DNA from: Chryseobacterium fluminis
GTDB lineage: Bacteria; Bacteroidota; Bacteroidia; Flavobacteriales; Weeksellaceae
Direction: 5' to 3'
Assembly: GCF_026314945.1 (NCBI RefSeq)
Contig: NZ_CP111121.1
Coordinates: 1,550,001-1,614,000 of the forward strand
Length of the DNA stretch: 64,000 bases
Part shown: positions 1 to 10,034 of the stretch, in pieces
Numbering within the stretch: the stretch's first letter is position 1
Layout of the letters: each line of letters starts with the position of its first letter
Notes under the pieces: generated by a model
What the model saw: the letters and a program-made list of their open reading frames with translations, nothing else
The model's database searches: none
Told to the model about the DNA's origin: nothing
Program-made: the position numbers and the translations under genes

Positions 1-2706
1 GATTAAACCAGAAGAAGAAATCCCTTCTGTTATAATCCTGAAAGCAGAACTGGCATCGGAATTATAAAATTCAACCTGTGCTTTTCCGTACTGATCGGTC
101 TCCACTACCGGATTCCAGTATAAAGTTTCCCTGTAATCATGGCGGTAGGAAGTAGCGGTAGTCTCATAAACCGGATAATAAAAGCTTCGCGTGTAGGAAT
201 AGGCAGTAAGGCTGTCTCCGGGAATCGATAATGTTGCGTAATATGATTTCCGGGTCACGTTGAATTTTATATTCGACCTGTTACTTTTAAAAGAGGTGAT
301 GACCACTACTCCGTTTGCACCACGGCTGCCATATACTGAGGTTGCCGCCGCATCTTTTAATATGGTAATGCTGTTGATGTCATTAGGATTAATCATTGTT
401 TTCATGTTTTCAACAGGAATACCATCCACCACGTACAGTGGTGTTTTATTGGAAATCGAAGCATTTCCCCTGATCTGAACATTAAGAAAGCCACTTCCCG
501 GCTGACCCGCCGGACTTATTTCTATTCCGGCTGCCCGGCCATTTAAAACAGCACTCATGCTTGAATTTTGAAATTCATTGGATACCGTAACCAAAGAACC
601 CGTAGATTTAGCATTCGTTCTGGAGGAAGAGTATCCCATCACGACAACACCTTCTAATTCCTGTGAGTTTAATGATCTTGAACTGTCACTGATATTGTTA
701 TTCGGTCTTCTCAGCATTGAAGTATTGGGACGGTTTTCGCTTACTTCCTTATTTTGGGTCTCTTCCGGTTTCCGGCCTTCTACTTCCTGTAATACTTTTT
801 TCCCGGATTCATTTACCGCTTCCTTTACAACTTCTTCTATATTGACATTACCGGGAGATTTTTTTGACAGCGGATTCACAGCCAGCTTATATGATAAAAT
901 TCTGATTTTCACTTCCTGCCTTGGCTGGAAAGATTTTGCAATCAGCTGATTGGAACCATTACCCTGAAGATCTGAAAAATAGAACGTTCCGTCATCGGAA
1001 GTGACCTGCTTCAGAATCATTGAGCCGGAAATCAGATAGACCTCAGCTTTTATGGGATTTTTATTTTCATCTTCTACAATCCCATAGATGGGATTCTTTT
1101 TCTCAGGCAAATAGCTGTATTTCTGATCTTTAATCACTTCAGGAGTCAGTTCAAAATACCGGTAGCCGTTGGTCAGCATTAATAAGTCGAGACTTTCCGT
1201 GGCTTTTTCTTCTTTTTTGTCAAAATAAAACTGAGGTCTTTCAATTTTCCCTCTCAGTTCAGAATCCATCAGTAACCAGGAAAGAATATGGTTTTGTCTG
1301 TCATCTGCATAGGTCCATAGCTTGTCATCGACCACGCTTATTCCCAGGTTGGCAGGGACCGGTTTATTATTTTCATCCGTTGTTTCAATGGTGACCACTA
1401 CTTTCTCGCGAGGCTGATAATTTTGCTTTACCGGTTTTACTTTTACATTCAGCTGCTTATTTTCATGGGTAAAAACAAGCCGTTCAGCCAATGGAATTCC
1501 GTTTTCCGAAACGGTAAACCGGCAAATTCCGATAGGAAGTCCGTTTTCATCAATTTCCAGAGAATTCAGTCCTTTTTTTAACGACAGGGTTTTGGTGTAC
1601 TTTTCTTTTTCGCGAAAGCTTCCCTGAATAACTACCTCTTTTTCATCCGTTGACTGAATGCTCAAATGGATCTTTCCCTTACTTTTACGCGCCGAAAATA
1701 CAATACCTTCTTCCTGGACAGCCGGAAACCGATATATCTGCGTAATATTCTCCGGCTTTATGACTTTGGCATAATAAGTCTCACCTCGTCTGGGTGTAAA
1801 AAGGAAACTACCCATTCCGAAATTATACGCTGCTGCCTCAGCCATTTTTTCATGATTCTGATTGAACACTGCTACCACAGCATCAACCGGTTTTTCATAT
1901 TCATCCAAAGCTTTAAAGGCGATATTCTGTTCTAATCCATTGATAAAAGTTCCTCCTTCAGGCATCAGTTTCACATCGACACGGTTCAGGACAATCGGAA
2001 TATTCCTGGAAACAGACTCTGTAAATCCATCGAAGCTGACTTTAATATTCAGCAGGGCATCAGAAGATTTTAAAACGGCCGGAAGATTAAATTTCAGCTG
2101 TTTTTTTCCTTCTTTATCTGTAATGAGTTTTCCTTCGGATATTTTTTCACCATTATGCATCACTGTGTACTCTGCTTCATAAAAAGGAATCGGCAGATTG
2201 CTGAGACTTCTCATAGTAAAATCTGCCAGGACCTCATCTCCTGCACCATATCCTTTTTTAGGGAAATCCAGCTTCATCAGGATTCTTGGGGAAACTGTTT
2301 TCTGTAGAGTGATCTCTTTTTCAAAAGTGTTTTTCCCATCTTCGTTCATCATCCAGTTGGTAAAGACACGAATTTTATAAATTCCGCCTTTCATATCATT
2401 CGAAAAGTAAAAGTATCCTTCAGAATATCCTTTTTTAATCTCGTATTTCTCTTTTTTGATGACACTTCCGCTGGGATCAGTCAGTTCCACATTCACCACC
2501 CTGCTCTGCTCAGTGGGATGATTATTTTCTGCATTGACCGTATAAATTTTAAAGTACATCTCATCGCCGGGTTTATAAAACACATGGTTGGTCTGGATGT
2601 ACGTTTTTTCTTTTTCAAAATCTTTGAATGGCTGCTGGGCATTCAGACGAAGGCCTGAAGCAAGAAAAACCAGCAGAATAAGGTAGATTGTATTTTTAAA
2701 ATTCAT
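1..2706 (-). CDS. MG2-domain / TonB-plug-domain outer surface protein (3' end beyond window)
   Basis: The frame is open from an ATG at 2706 down to the window edge (about 900 residues seen) with no stop. It starts with a signal peptide (MNFKNTIYLILLVFLASG...NAQ). Next come beta-rich segments typical of bacterial alpha-2-macroglobulin MG2 modules (YIQTNHVFYKPGDEMYFKIY near residue 35). A carboxypeptidase-regulatory-like domain follows at about 530-600 (GIVEDENKNPIKAEVYLISG), then a TonB-receptor-plug-like domain at about 700-810 ending in TSVYGSRGANGVVVITS. The start lies 4 bp after the stop of the disrupted receptor gene upstream, so the two were cotranscribed. In the family such proteins are partners of TonB receptors at the outer membrane; the substrate is unknown. 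The IS upstream in the operon may reduce expression by polarity. Confidence 0.8.
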   Translation of the reverse strand, partial: MNFKNTIYLILLVFLASGLRLNAQQPFKDFEKEKTYIQTNHVFYKPGDEMYFKIYTVNAENNHPTEQSRVVNVELTDPSGSVIKKEKYEIKKGYSEGYFYFSNDMKGGIYKIRVFTNWMMNEDGKNTFEKEITLQKTVSPRILMKLDFPKKGYGAGDEVLADFTMRSLSNLPIPFYEAEYTVMHNGEKISEGKLITDKEGKKQLKFNLPAVLKSSDALLNIKVSFDGFTESVSRNIPIVLNRVDVKLMPEGGTFINGLEQNIAFKALDEYEKPVDAVVAVFNQNHEKMAEAAAYNFGMGSFLFTPRRGETYYAKVIKPENITQIYRFPAVQEEGIVFSARKSKGKIHLSIQSTDEKEVVIQGSFREKEKYTKTLSLKKGLNSLEIDENGLPIGICRFTVSENGIPLAERLVFTHENKQLNVKVKPVKQNYQPREKVVVTIETTDENNKPVPANLGISVVDDKLWTYADDRQNHILSWLLMDSELRGKIERPQFYFDKKEEKATESLDLLMLTNGYRYFELTPEVIKDQKYSYLPEKKNPIYGIVEDENKNPIKAEVYLISGSMILKQVTSDDGTFYFSDLQGNGSNQLIAKSFQPRQEVKIRILSYKLAVNPLSKKSPGNVNIEEVVKEAVNESGKKVLQEVEGRKPEETQNKEVSENRPNTSMLRRPNNNISDSSRSLNSQELEGVVVMGYSSSRTNAKSTGSLVTVSNEFQNSSMSAVLNGRAAGIEISPAGQPGSGFLNVQIRGNASISNKTPLYVVDGIPVENMKTMINPNDINSITILKDAAATSVYGSRGANGVVVITSFKSNRSNIKFNVTRKSYYATLSIPGDSLTAYSYTRSFYYPVYETTATSYRHDYRETLYWNPVVETDQYGKAQVEFYNSDASSAFRIITEGISSSGLI

Positions 2707-4342
2707 AAAATTAAAATTGAAATGAAACCATGCACCCAAAAGTCTTATAAGAGGGAAGATTAAAGAAATCCAGTCCTCTTCCGTTCTCAGCATCATAGAA
2801 ATTCTGATTAGGATCTGCCCCTTTAGCGGCCTGCCAGAGCAGAATATTATTCACAAAAAAAGTTACCCCTAATGCCCTTTTAAATTCTCCGACATTAAAT
2901 TTTGCCGTTAACGAAATTGTATTGATCCTTATGTAATCTGCGTTCTGAACATAGTCTTCCGCTACTCCCAGATAGCCGTATCTCGACCATCGGTTTTTTG
3001 AAACGGGCTGATCCGGATCGTAGAAATCAACAGGGATCTGATTAACCATTCCATTGGAATTCACCCCCTGGAATACATAATTTCTGATATTGCGTTCGTC
3101 CCCGGAAGTTGAGGACCTGCCATAATAATCCAGTACCGCCTGGGTGCCGTTCCAGATCTGTCCTCCCTTTTTCCATTCCCAATTCAGATCAAGAGAAAAC
3201 ATTTTGTAGGACAGGCTGTGATTGAATTTCACCACAAAATCAGGAGTAGGATCTGCAATCACTTTTAGACCGTCTGCCTTTTCAGGATATCCGGATTCAT
3301 CAATCAGTAAAGCGCCGTCGGCATTTCTTTTAAAATAACTTCCGACCACAACGCCTAAGGCCTCACCTTCCCTCAATGTTTTATAAATATCTGTAAACCC
3401 CGCAAGCGCCAGACCGTTATATCCGGGACTTACCCGATTCACTCTATCCTGATAGCTATAGAATGAAGCTTTCTGGCTGGTTCTGAAATCGGTTCCCAGA
3501 TAAATATGATCATACGAGAAACTTACGTCATAACCGGTATAGGTATGATCTGCCAGATTCTTCAGAAGCAATTGGTTTCCTTCAAAAACAGGGAAAATAT
3601 CATCTGTGATTTTCCTTTTAAAATATTCTGCTTCAAAAGCCAGATTCCGGTACGTCAGTTTAAAACCACCTTTCCACTCTTGTGTATTCACAGTTGAAAG
3701 GTTTTTGAAACGTTCCGCTTCCTGCACCGGAAAATACTGATAGGCATTCTGGGCTTTAAGTAAAGTAGTTCCGTAAGAAGCATATGATTTTGTGATTTCC
3801 GGCTCTGTACTTAGCCGGGTATACGTCCCGAACATTTTCAAATTAATATTATACCAGCCAAAAATATTATTGAACATAATATAGGCCCCGGCCTTTGGAA
3901 GCCAGTAATTATCCCTGAGAGAGGTATTTGAGATATAGAATGCATTCCCCGCATTGAAACCCATAAAAAAATCGTTACGATCGGTATAGTCAACCTTAGT
4001 TTATTATATAATCCTGTATTAACCTCTGATACAGATAAGTTTTGTTGGTCAGACTGTGAAAAACCTGTGATCTCTCGTTGTTCAGAATATAATTAAGGCT
4101 GAGCAAATGGTCCGTATGGTATCCGTCAAAAGAATAGGATCCTGAAATATTCGAATGATATAATCTGTTATTCTGCAACCGTTCATTTTGTATACCATCG
4201 GCAAATCCATGGGTGGAAGGATGGTACTGATCAAAATTCCGGAAATAATCATTCTCGAAAGATTGACTGATATTTAAATTAAACTGCCCCCACTGTCTTT
4301 TAAGATCAAAGCTGAACTGTCTTCTTCTATCCTGGTAATTAT

Positions 4343-5270
4343 GAAGTGATCTTGACTTATTAAAAAAAAATAGATTAGTTGTTTGCTATAAAAAAAGGGA
4401 TTAGGAAATTAGTGCCGCTAAACAAAAAAAAATCCTATCCCTTGTACCAAGTACTAAGCAAAGATACAATAGAATTAGAAATTGCACCTTATATTCCAAT
4501 TGGAAAAAGAGGTTTCAAATCAAAAGCACCTATTTGTGAGATTATTAACTGTATTTTATATAAACTTAAAACAGGCATTCAATGGTATCTTTTACCTGTT
4601 TTACAATTGTTCAGTAAAGAAGTTCTACATTATAAGACAGTTTTCGGCTACTACCATCAATGGTGTAAAGCCGGAATATGGAGAGCCTGCTGGAGTGGTA
4701 TTTTACAAAACAATAAATCAATGATCGATTTGTCCAGCGCAGATGTAGACGGCAGCCACACTCCGGCGTTAAGGGGAGGTGAAGCCGTTGGATATCAGGG
4801 TAGGAAAAAGCGTAAAACAACTAATGCCCTTTATTTGTCGGATCGAAATGGCTTGCCACTGGCCATGTCGATCCCTGTGTGTGGAAATCATAACGATTTG
4901 TTTAATATTGAAAAACATTTTACAGAAATGACCAATTTTTTACAGGAGTCGGGTATCTCATTGGATGGTCTTTTTGTGAATTTTGATGCCGGATTTGATG
5001 CGGAGAATCTACGTTTAAGAGCGTCAGAATTGGGGATAATAGCCAATATTGCTCATAATAAAAGAAACTCTAATACAGATAATGACCATTATTTTGATCA
5101 TCAACTATACAAAGAGCGATACGCCATAGAAAGAACAAATGCCTGGCTGGATAGTTTCAGATCGGTGCTCAACAGGTTTGATACCACCATTACCAGCTGG
5201 ATAGGATTTAATTATTTAGCTTTTATTGTTATTGCCTGTAAAAAGATGATGAAAAAGTCGAGATGAGTTC
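4343..5270 (+). mobile_element. IS5-family insertion sequence, 928 bp
   Basis: The ends form imperfect inverted repeats of 19 bp with 15 matches: left 4343-4361 (GAAGTGATCTTGACTTATT) and right 5252-5270, read on the minus strand as GAACTCATCTCGACTTTTT. They are flanked by a 3-bp direct repeat TAT (4340-4342 and 5271-5273), consistent with target duplication. Excision with one TAT restores the reading frame of the host TonB receptor, which supports these boundaries. It carries one transposase gene in the opposite orientation to its host gene. Confidence 0.85.
4379..5266 (+). CDS. IS5-family DDE transposase
   Basis: The product is about 295 aa. It has an N-terminal DUF4096-like region (ICEIINCILYKLKTGIQWYLLP) and a DDE catalytic core. 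The first Asp lies in SSADVDGSH, the second in VNFDAGFDAE, and the Glu in the YKERYAIERTNAWLDSFR signature of IS5 transposases. The frame is intact to a TGA inside the right terminal repeat. No in-frame ATG exists near the start. A stop at 4376-4378 limits the N-terminus, so TTG at 4379 or an internal GTG must be used, which makes the start uncertain. It catalyses cut-and-paste transposition of the element. Confidence 0.85.
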   Translation: MFAIKKGIRKLVPLNKKKSYPLYQVLSKDTIELEIAPYIPIGKRGFKSKAPICEIINCILYKLKTGIQWYLLPVLQLFSKEVLHYKTVFGYYHQWCKAGIWRACWSGILQNNKSMIDLSSADVDGSHTPALRGGEAVGYQGRKKRKTTNALYLSDRNGLPLAMSIPVCGNHNDLFNIEKHFTEMTNFLQESGISLDGLFVNFDAGFDAENLRLRASELGIIANIAHNKRNSNTDNDHYFDHQLYKERYAIERTNAWLDSFRSVLNRFDTTITSWIGFNYLAFIVIACKKMMKKSR

Positions 5271-6615
5271 TATATTTATTTTCCTGAGCCAGCAGAAACT
5301 CCGGATTGTCTGCTCCCCTGCTGTAGCTTCTCTGGGCACCGTCGGGTAACAGCAGTCCCTGTTTATTGGAGAATGAAACCGGGGTCAGGAGGGAGTTTTG
5401 ATAAGCCCTGTTGAACACTGCTGTCCTGTTGGAATTAGTCGCTTTATTTTCTTCATAGACCACTGCAAAATTGAAGTCGAATTTTAAAATCTTCGTGTTA
5501 AGTTTTGTCTTTAAGGTGTTCAGGACATTATACTGGTCAGTCAAATACATATGATTTTTCTCTTGCCCGAGATCTAATGAAATCCGGATTTTTTCATCGT
5601 TTTCGTTCTTGATAAAAGCATTCAGTCTCAACTGGTTGCTATATCCTACTGTTGCTTTAAAAAGTTCATTATTGTAGGCAGTTGCAGGAGGATTTCCGCT
5701 GATTGCAGGAACCAGCATTCCGTTTTGGTCATACGGATATGGCTGGTGATCAAATGCTAACGTAGAAATATCCGGTCCGAAACTGAACATTTCATCAGTT
5801 TCGGGTCCCCGCCAGACCGGCTGTCCGTTATACGATCTTCCCTGAACGTATTGTTTCTGAATCCGGGGAATAGCATTGCGGCTTTTAATGTCAAAAGACG
5901 TGGTAAAACTTCCGTTAAGAAATAAATACTTTTCCGGCATTCTTTTCAGCTTGAAATTGTTCTCGCTGACCTGCTTCAGCTTTCTTACTTTAAAAACATA
6001 TTGATCAGAATGTAATGTTAAGCGCTGACGGGAATTTTCAAGGCTGTATTCGTCTTCGGGTTTCTTCGAGACCAGACTGTCATAGGCACTGCTATGAATA
6101 CTCAGCACTCTTTCTTTAGGAATTTTGCTTTCTAAAATGCTTTTAAGTTCATCTGGGTAATAAACGATCTCTCTGCTATTCCCGTTATTCCAGACCAGTG
6201 TATCATAAGCTTTTGCGGCAATAATGGCAAAGCCTTTTTCATCCGTAAGCTCATATACTCCGCTGGTTTTATTATAAACCTTTAAAAAATTCTGGGGCTT
6301 ATTTTCCTTATTGAGAAATGTTCCTGCATGATACAATTGTGAATTCTGCGCACACACCATAAATAAACCAGGCAGAAATAACAGGATATAGATTTTTTTC
6401 ATTGTATAGGGTTATTAGAAAATGAAAACTGAAAATACTTCTGAAGAAAAGGATCTCTTCAGGATATGATCGTCAAAAAACATGAAATTAAAGCCGGATA
6501 CCGGAAGTGATTGTTTTTAAACAATACATTCCATACACCATATCATCAAACTTTACCATAACCACTACAGCAATGACTTCCGGCCTGCTTCTCCAGCTTC
6601 AAATCTTTTGGAATT

Positions 6616-7725
6616 TTATTTTTTTACAGGTGAATTTTGCCTGATTATTTTTTCCACTGCTTTCTTCTGCTTTCTGGTGATGTCTGTCGTTGTAACCACG
6701 ATCATCCCGTTAGCGGCACGACTGCCATAAACAGCCGTTAATGCTGAGTTTTCATTTTTGAAAATCTGTATGGATTCTATTTTGTCCGGATCCAGATTTT
6801 TAAAGTGTACAGCATCTGAAACCTGCCCGTTGATAAGGTACAGCGGATCTTTATCGGTTTTTTCACTACTCATACCTCTTACTGAAACCGACTGCTTCGC
6901 AGATGCATCTGCATACCCTGAATTTATATTGATCCCGGAAGCCTTCCCCTCCAGTGAGTTTACCAGATCTCTGCCTGAAATGGTCGTGGAGGACGCAGTA
7001 TAATTTTTAGATTTGGCAAGCGGCCTGTTATATCCCACGATTGCCAGTGATCCTTTTTTGTCGTATGAATCAAAAGAAATGGACTGTGCGGTGTCACCCA
7101 CAGCATTGATATTGGTAGGGTGACCTTCATTGGATGACATTCTGAAAGAAGAATTCAGGATAGATTTCTTTTCTTTTTTGATTCCCATGGCAATGACTTC
7201 TTCCATATTCTTTTCTTTCGGAGTATCAGAATGGGCAGCCATAGCAGGTTCCCGGTAAATATCTGCTTTAGGTGCATAAACGGCAGTATATTCCGGCATC
7301 GGAGATCTGTAAACAGAAGGTAAAGGCTTTTCAACCGCAAGTTTTTTCACAGACTCCGGTTTTTGAATTTCTTTTTCAATATTTGTTTTAATGACTTCAT
7401 CGATCTTTTGAATATCATGTCCAGGCACTTTTGTTTCTGCAGGGGCAGGTAACACGGTATGTGTTGCCATGACCGCAGCCGGCTCTTGTGGTATTCCTGT
7501 TTCTTTGTGATCTGTAGTAAAATAAAGAGCTCCGAATCCAATAATTAAACTTGCCGCTATTCCGTAAGGAATCCACATCGGGATGGTTCTTTTTTTGGAT
7601 TCTTTTTTATCCAGTTTCTCTTCTACCTTACTCCAGACTTTTTCAAACCCCGGAAATGTCGCAGGTTCATCCAAAGCTTTGGATGCCTCATTGAAAGTTT
7701 TATCTATATCGTGATTATTTTCCAT
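6616..7725 (-). CDS. Anti-sigma-like membrane protein with C-terminal TonB-plug-like domain
   Basis: This 369-aa product has a cytoplasmic N-terminus (about 1-48) with the look of an anti-sigma factor. One transmembrane helix follows (about 50-70, WIPYGIAASLIIGFGALYF), then a charged linker. The C-terminal domain (about 245-350) resembles a TonB receptor plug: SLEGKASGININSG, SVSVRGMSS, PLYLINGQ and AVYGSRAANGMIVVTT. It starts 12 bp after the ECF sigma gene, the standard sigma/anti-sigma arrangement. The tail echoes the plug of the MG2 protein three genes downstream, so it may contact a receptor in the periplasm. Binding of the sigma factor is inferred from position and topology. Confidence 0.75.
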   Translation of the reverse strand: MENNHDIDKTFNEASKALDEPATFPGFEKVWSKVEEKLDKKESKKRTIPMWIPYGIAASLIIGFGALYFTTDHKETGIPQEPAAVMATHTVLPAPAETKVPGHDIQKIDEVIKTNIEKEIQKPESVKKLAVEKPLPSVYRSPMPEYTAVYAPKADIYREPAMAAHSDTPKEKNMEEVIAMGIKKEKKSILNSSFRMSSNEGHPTNINAVGDTAQSISFDSYDKKGSLAIVGYNRPLAKSKNYTASSTTISGRDLVNSLEGKASGININSGYADASAKQSVSVRGMSSEKTDKDPLYLINGQVSDAVHFKNLDPDKIESIQIFKNENSALTAVYGSRAANGMIVVTTTDITRKQKKAVEKIIRQNSPVKK

Positions 7726-7737
7726 TGTTGTAAAAGT

Positions 7738-8256
7738 TTAAATGTTTTGATTGACCAAGAGTTCCTGTAATCTTTTTCTGGCAAAATTAAGCTGCGATTT
7801 TGAGGTTCCTTCACTGATGGAAAGCATCATTGCAATCTCTTTATGAGGATAGCCTTCGATCGCAAAAAGGTTGAAAATCGCTCTGCAGCCTTCCGGCAGG
7901 AAGTTAAGCAGGCTCAGGACATCTTTTTCAAAAGAAATACTTTCTGTGGCAGATTCCGAAGAAAATGCATGACTGTCTTCTAAAGTAATATGAAGTGCCT
8001 TTTGGCTTCTCAGTTTTTGGAGACATTCATTAACGGCAATTTTCCTGGCCCAGCTTTCGAAAATATCCGGATTCTGAAGTTGATTTATTTTTGTAAATAT
8101 TTTATAAAAAGTATCTGCTAAAACTTCTTCAATGTCTTCATCATTTTTCAGATAGCGTCTGCAGACCGAGTATATTTTACCCGCCATTTTTTCGTACACC
8201 TGCCGCTGAGCATTGCGGTCGTTACGTTGACATTCTAACAGTAATTCTCTTTCCAT
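7738..8256 (-). CDS. ECF RNA polymerase sigma factor (sigma-70 family)
   Basis: At 172 aa this is the usual length for an extracytoplasmic-function sigma factor. Region 2 is visible at about 10-80 (RQVYEKMAGKIYSVCRRYLK, DIEEVLADTFYKIF, FESWARKIAVNECLQKLR). Region 4 lies at about 110-165, with the helix-turn-helix PHKEIAMMLSISEGTSKSQL. It is first in an operon with the anti-sigma-like gene 12 bp downstream, then the TonB receptor and the MG2/plug gene. It probably drives this operon or related surface genes in response to an envelope or nutrient signal. The signal is unknown. Confidence 0.92.
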   Translation of the reverse strand: MERELLLECQRNDRNAQRQVYEKMAGKIYSVCRRYLKNDEDIEEVLADTFYKIFTKINQLQNPDIFESWARKIAVNECLQKLRSQKALHITLEDSHAFSSESATESISFEKDVLSLLNFLPEGCRAIFNLFAIEGYPHKEIAMMLSISEGTSKSQLNFARKRLQELLVNQNI

Positions 8257-8696
8257 AGTCAGGCATTATACTCTCATAGATGCAGTAATTTCTAAAAAGG
8301 TTGGAAACATAATAAACTTTTTTTAAAAATACTGGAAAATGCTGAATGTGACAAAGGGATTATTATGGCGGGAAGAGGGAGGCTGGAAGTTTAATGTGAC
8401 CGGGATTTTAAGGAACAATTCCTCAGTCCGGATGTTTTTGGTAATGCAATCGAAAGAATGATCAAACCTAAATCATTTATTTTTTTAATTTACCCAAAGA
8501 ATATGATACTATCAATATAATCTTCTTCAAGCTCTGATTAACAGGCTTTTCAATATAAATTTAAGGCCTCCCGCTTACAAAATCCACTCCTTTCCATACC
8601 CTTTTCATAAAAAACTTTCTTTTTTGATTTAACTTTTCCCTCTGTAACAAATCTATAACAGCATCGACTATTCATATAAATAATCTTTTTATAGTA
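8257..8696. other. Intergenic region between divergent sigma-factor and protease genes
   Basis: This 440-bp AT-rich stretch contains no convincing gene. It must hold the divergent promoters for the sigma gene (minus) and the papain-like protease (plus), but I found no full TTG-N19/21-TAnnTTTG match. A small palindrome AGGAACAATTCCT occurs near 8411. Confidence 0.5.
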
Positions 8697-9899
8697 ATGA
8701 AAAATACCAAAATTGCATCATTACTTTTTGTTTTGTCTGCAGGAAGTATGATGTTTGCCCAGGATAACTTAATCAACAAGCTCAAAAACAATCAGTCTCA
8801 AAATGCTAATTTCCAGTTCACCACCTTGAAAGATGTAGGAGCTACTTCAGTAAAAAACCAGGGTTCATCGGGAACCTGCTGGAGCTATTCGGGAAACTCT
8901 TTCCTGGAATCTGAAATGCAGAGAATGGGTAAAAAACCGGTTGATCTGGCAGAAATATTTACCGCCAGGAATTCTTATCACGACAAAGCAAAATTATATG
9001 TTTTAAATAATGGTGCCATCAGTTGGGGCGACGGAGGCGAATTACACGACGTCATCAATATGTATAAAAAATATGGTGCTGTTCCCCAGGACGTGTACAC
9101 AGGGCTGAAAGAAGGTCAGAAACTGAATAACTTCAATGAAATGCAGGGGAAATTAAAACCTGTATTGGACAGCCTGGTTCAGGCTTCATCTAAAGGGAAG
9201 CTTTCGGACAACTGGATGGCTTCTGTAGATGCAATCCTGGACGAATATTTAGGAAAAGTTCCGGCCAACTTTACGTACCAGGGCAAAAATTATACGCCCA
9301 AAACTTTTGCTAAGGAAGTCGTAGGGATAAATCCTGAAGATTATGTAGAGATTTCCTCGTACAAAGATTATCCTTATTATCAGAAATTTGTAGTTCCTAT
9401 TCCTGATAACTGGAGCCACGATTCCGACTGGAATGTGCCGATGAAAGATCTGACGGCCATCATTGACCATGCTGTGAACAAAGGATATTCTATAGGATGG
9501 GCAACCGATGTATCCGAGCCTTATTTTTCCTATAAGAATGGGGTTGCCTATGTTCCTGACATTGATCTGGACAATATCACTTCAGAAAATAAGGGGGCGC
9601 TTTTCACAGAACCTAAAAAAGACAAGACCATCACAGAAGATATGCGTCAGAAAGCACTGAACAATCTTTCTACAACAGATGATCACGGGATGCATATCGT
9701 AGGATTGGCCAAGGATCAGTCCGGAAAAGAATATTATATGGTTAAAAACTCCTGGGGGGTAACCAATGATTTTGAAGGATACCTTTATGTAACCAGACCT
9801 TATGTTGAGTATAAATCAACAGCCATTCTACTGCACAAAGATGCACTGCCGAAAAGCATTAAAAAGCAATTGAAACCTACTAAGAATATTGGTTTGTAA
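8697..9899 (+). CDS. Secreted C1 (papain-like) family cysteine peptidase
   Basis: This 400-aa product starts with a signal peptide (MKNTKIASLLFVLSAGSMMFAQ). The papain-fold catalytic elements are in order: Gln55 of the oxyanion hole and Cys61 in KNQGSSGTCWSY, the His in TTDDHGMHIVGL (about 330), and the Asn in VKNSWG (about 350). The long insert between Cys and His recalls the bleomycin-hydrolase/aminopeptidase-C branch, but the signal peptide implies export. It is monocistronic: a sigma-factor gene diverges upstream and a terminator follows at 9950. The small GG-leader peptide gene just downstream is a possible substrate, though GG peptides are normally cut by C39 transporter peptidases, so this is speculative. 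Confidence 0.9.
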   Translation: MKNTKIASLLFVLSAGSMMFAQDNLINKLKNNQSQNANFQFTTLKDVGATSVKNQGSSGTCWSYSGNSFLESEMQRMGKKPVDLAEIFTARNSYHDKAKLYVLNNGAISWGDGGELHDVINMYKKYGAVPQDVYTGLKEGQKLNNFNEMQGKLKPVLDSLVQASSKGKLSDNWMASVDAILDEYLGKVPANFTYQGKNYTPKTFAKEVVGINPEDYVEISSYKDYPYYQKFVVPIPDNWSHDSDWNVPMKDLTAIIDHAVNKGYSIGWATDVSEPYFSYKNGVAYVPDIDLDNITSENKGALFTEPKKDKTITEDMRQKALNNLSTTDDHGMHIVGLAKDQSGKEYYMVKNSWGVTNDFEGYLYVTRPYVEYKSTAILLHKDALPKSIKKQLKPTKNIGL

Positions 9900-9949
9900 A
9901 AAGAACTCACTTTTTGCCTTTTAAGGCATTAGATATTTAAATCTGTTAG

Positions 9950-9982
9950 AAACCGTTTTCAATTTTTGGAAGCGGTTTTGTT
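9950..9982 (+). terminator. Terminator after the C1 peptidase gene
   Basis: An 11-bp stem with two G-U pairs has arms 9950-9960 (AAACCGTTTTC) and 9968-9978 (GGAAGCGGTTT) around a 7-nt loop, followed by TGTTT. It covers the TTG near 9966 that could otherwise be taken as a start of the next gene. Confidence 0.65.
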
Positions 9983-10034
9983 TAAGGTCATTTCTGGTTT
10001 ATCCATTAAAGAATTTTTTTTATCTGAAATATTT

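Larger units (their letters stand above)
2711..6402 (-). pseudogene. TonB-dependent receptor, interrupted by an IS5-family element and a frameshift
   Basis: The N-terminal part (6402 to about 5271) has a signal peptide (MKKIYILLFLPGLFMVCAQ), a carboxypeptidase-like regulatory segment and the start of a beta-barrel. The barrel resumes on the far side of the IS at 4342 and ends at 2711 with an aromatic C-terminus (...CMVSFQF), typical of outer-membrane barrels. Removing the IS plus one copy of the TAT duplication joins ...LLAQENKY to NYQDRRRQFSF in frame. A second lesion lies near 3996-4001: one extra A in a run gives a TAA stop, while deleting it restores ...QDYIITKVDYTDRNDFF. The gene sits between the anti-sigma gene (6616) and the MG2/plug gene (2706). 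It was presumably the transport or sensing receptor of this sigma-controlled operon. The frameshift may be a sequencing error; the IS insertion is clear. Confidence 0.88.

Noticed and set aside
6403..6615. Separate small gene between the anti-sigma and receptor genes
   Set aside because: No open frame with a plausible start was found. Only a weak hairpin (ATTGTTTTTAAACAAT near 6510) occurs, so it is left as spacer.
9966..10034. Longer N-terminus of the GG-leader peptide starting at TTG 9966
   Set aside because: The start would lie inside the terminator hairpin of the protease gene, and the extra residues do not fit a GG leader.
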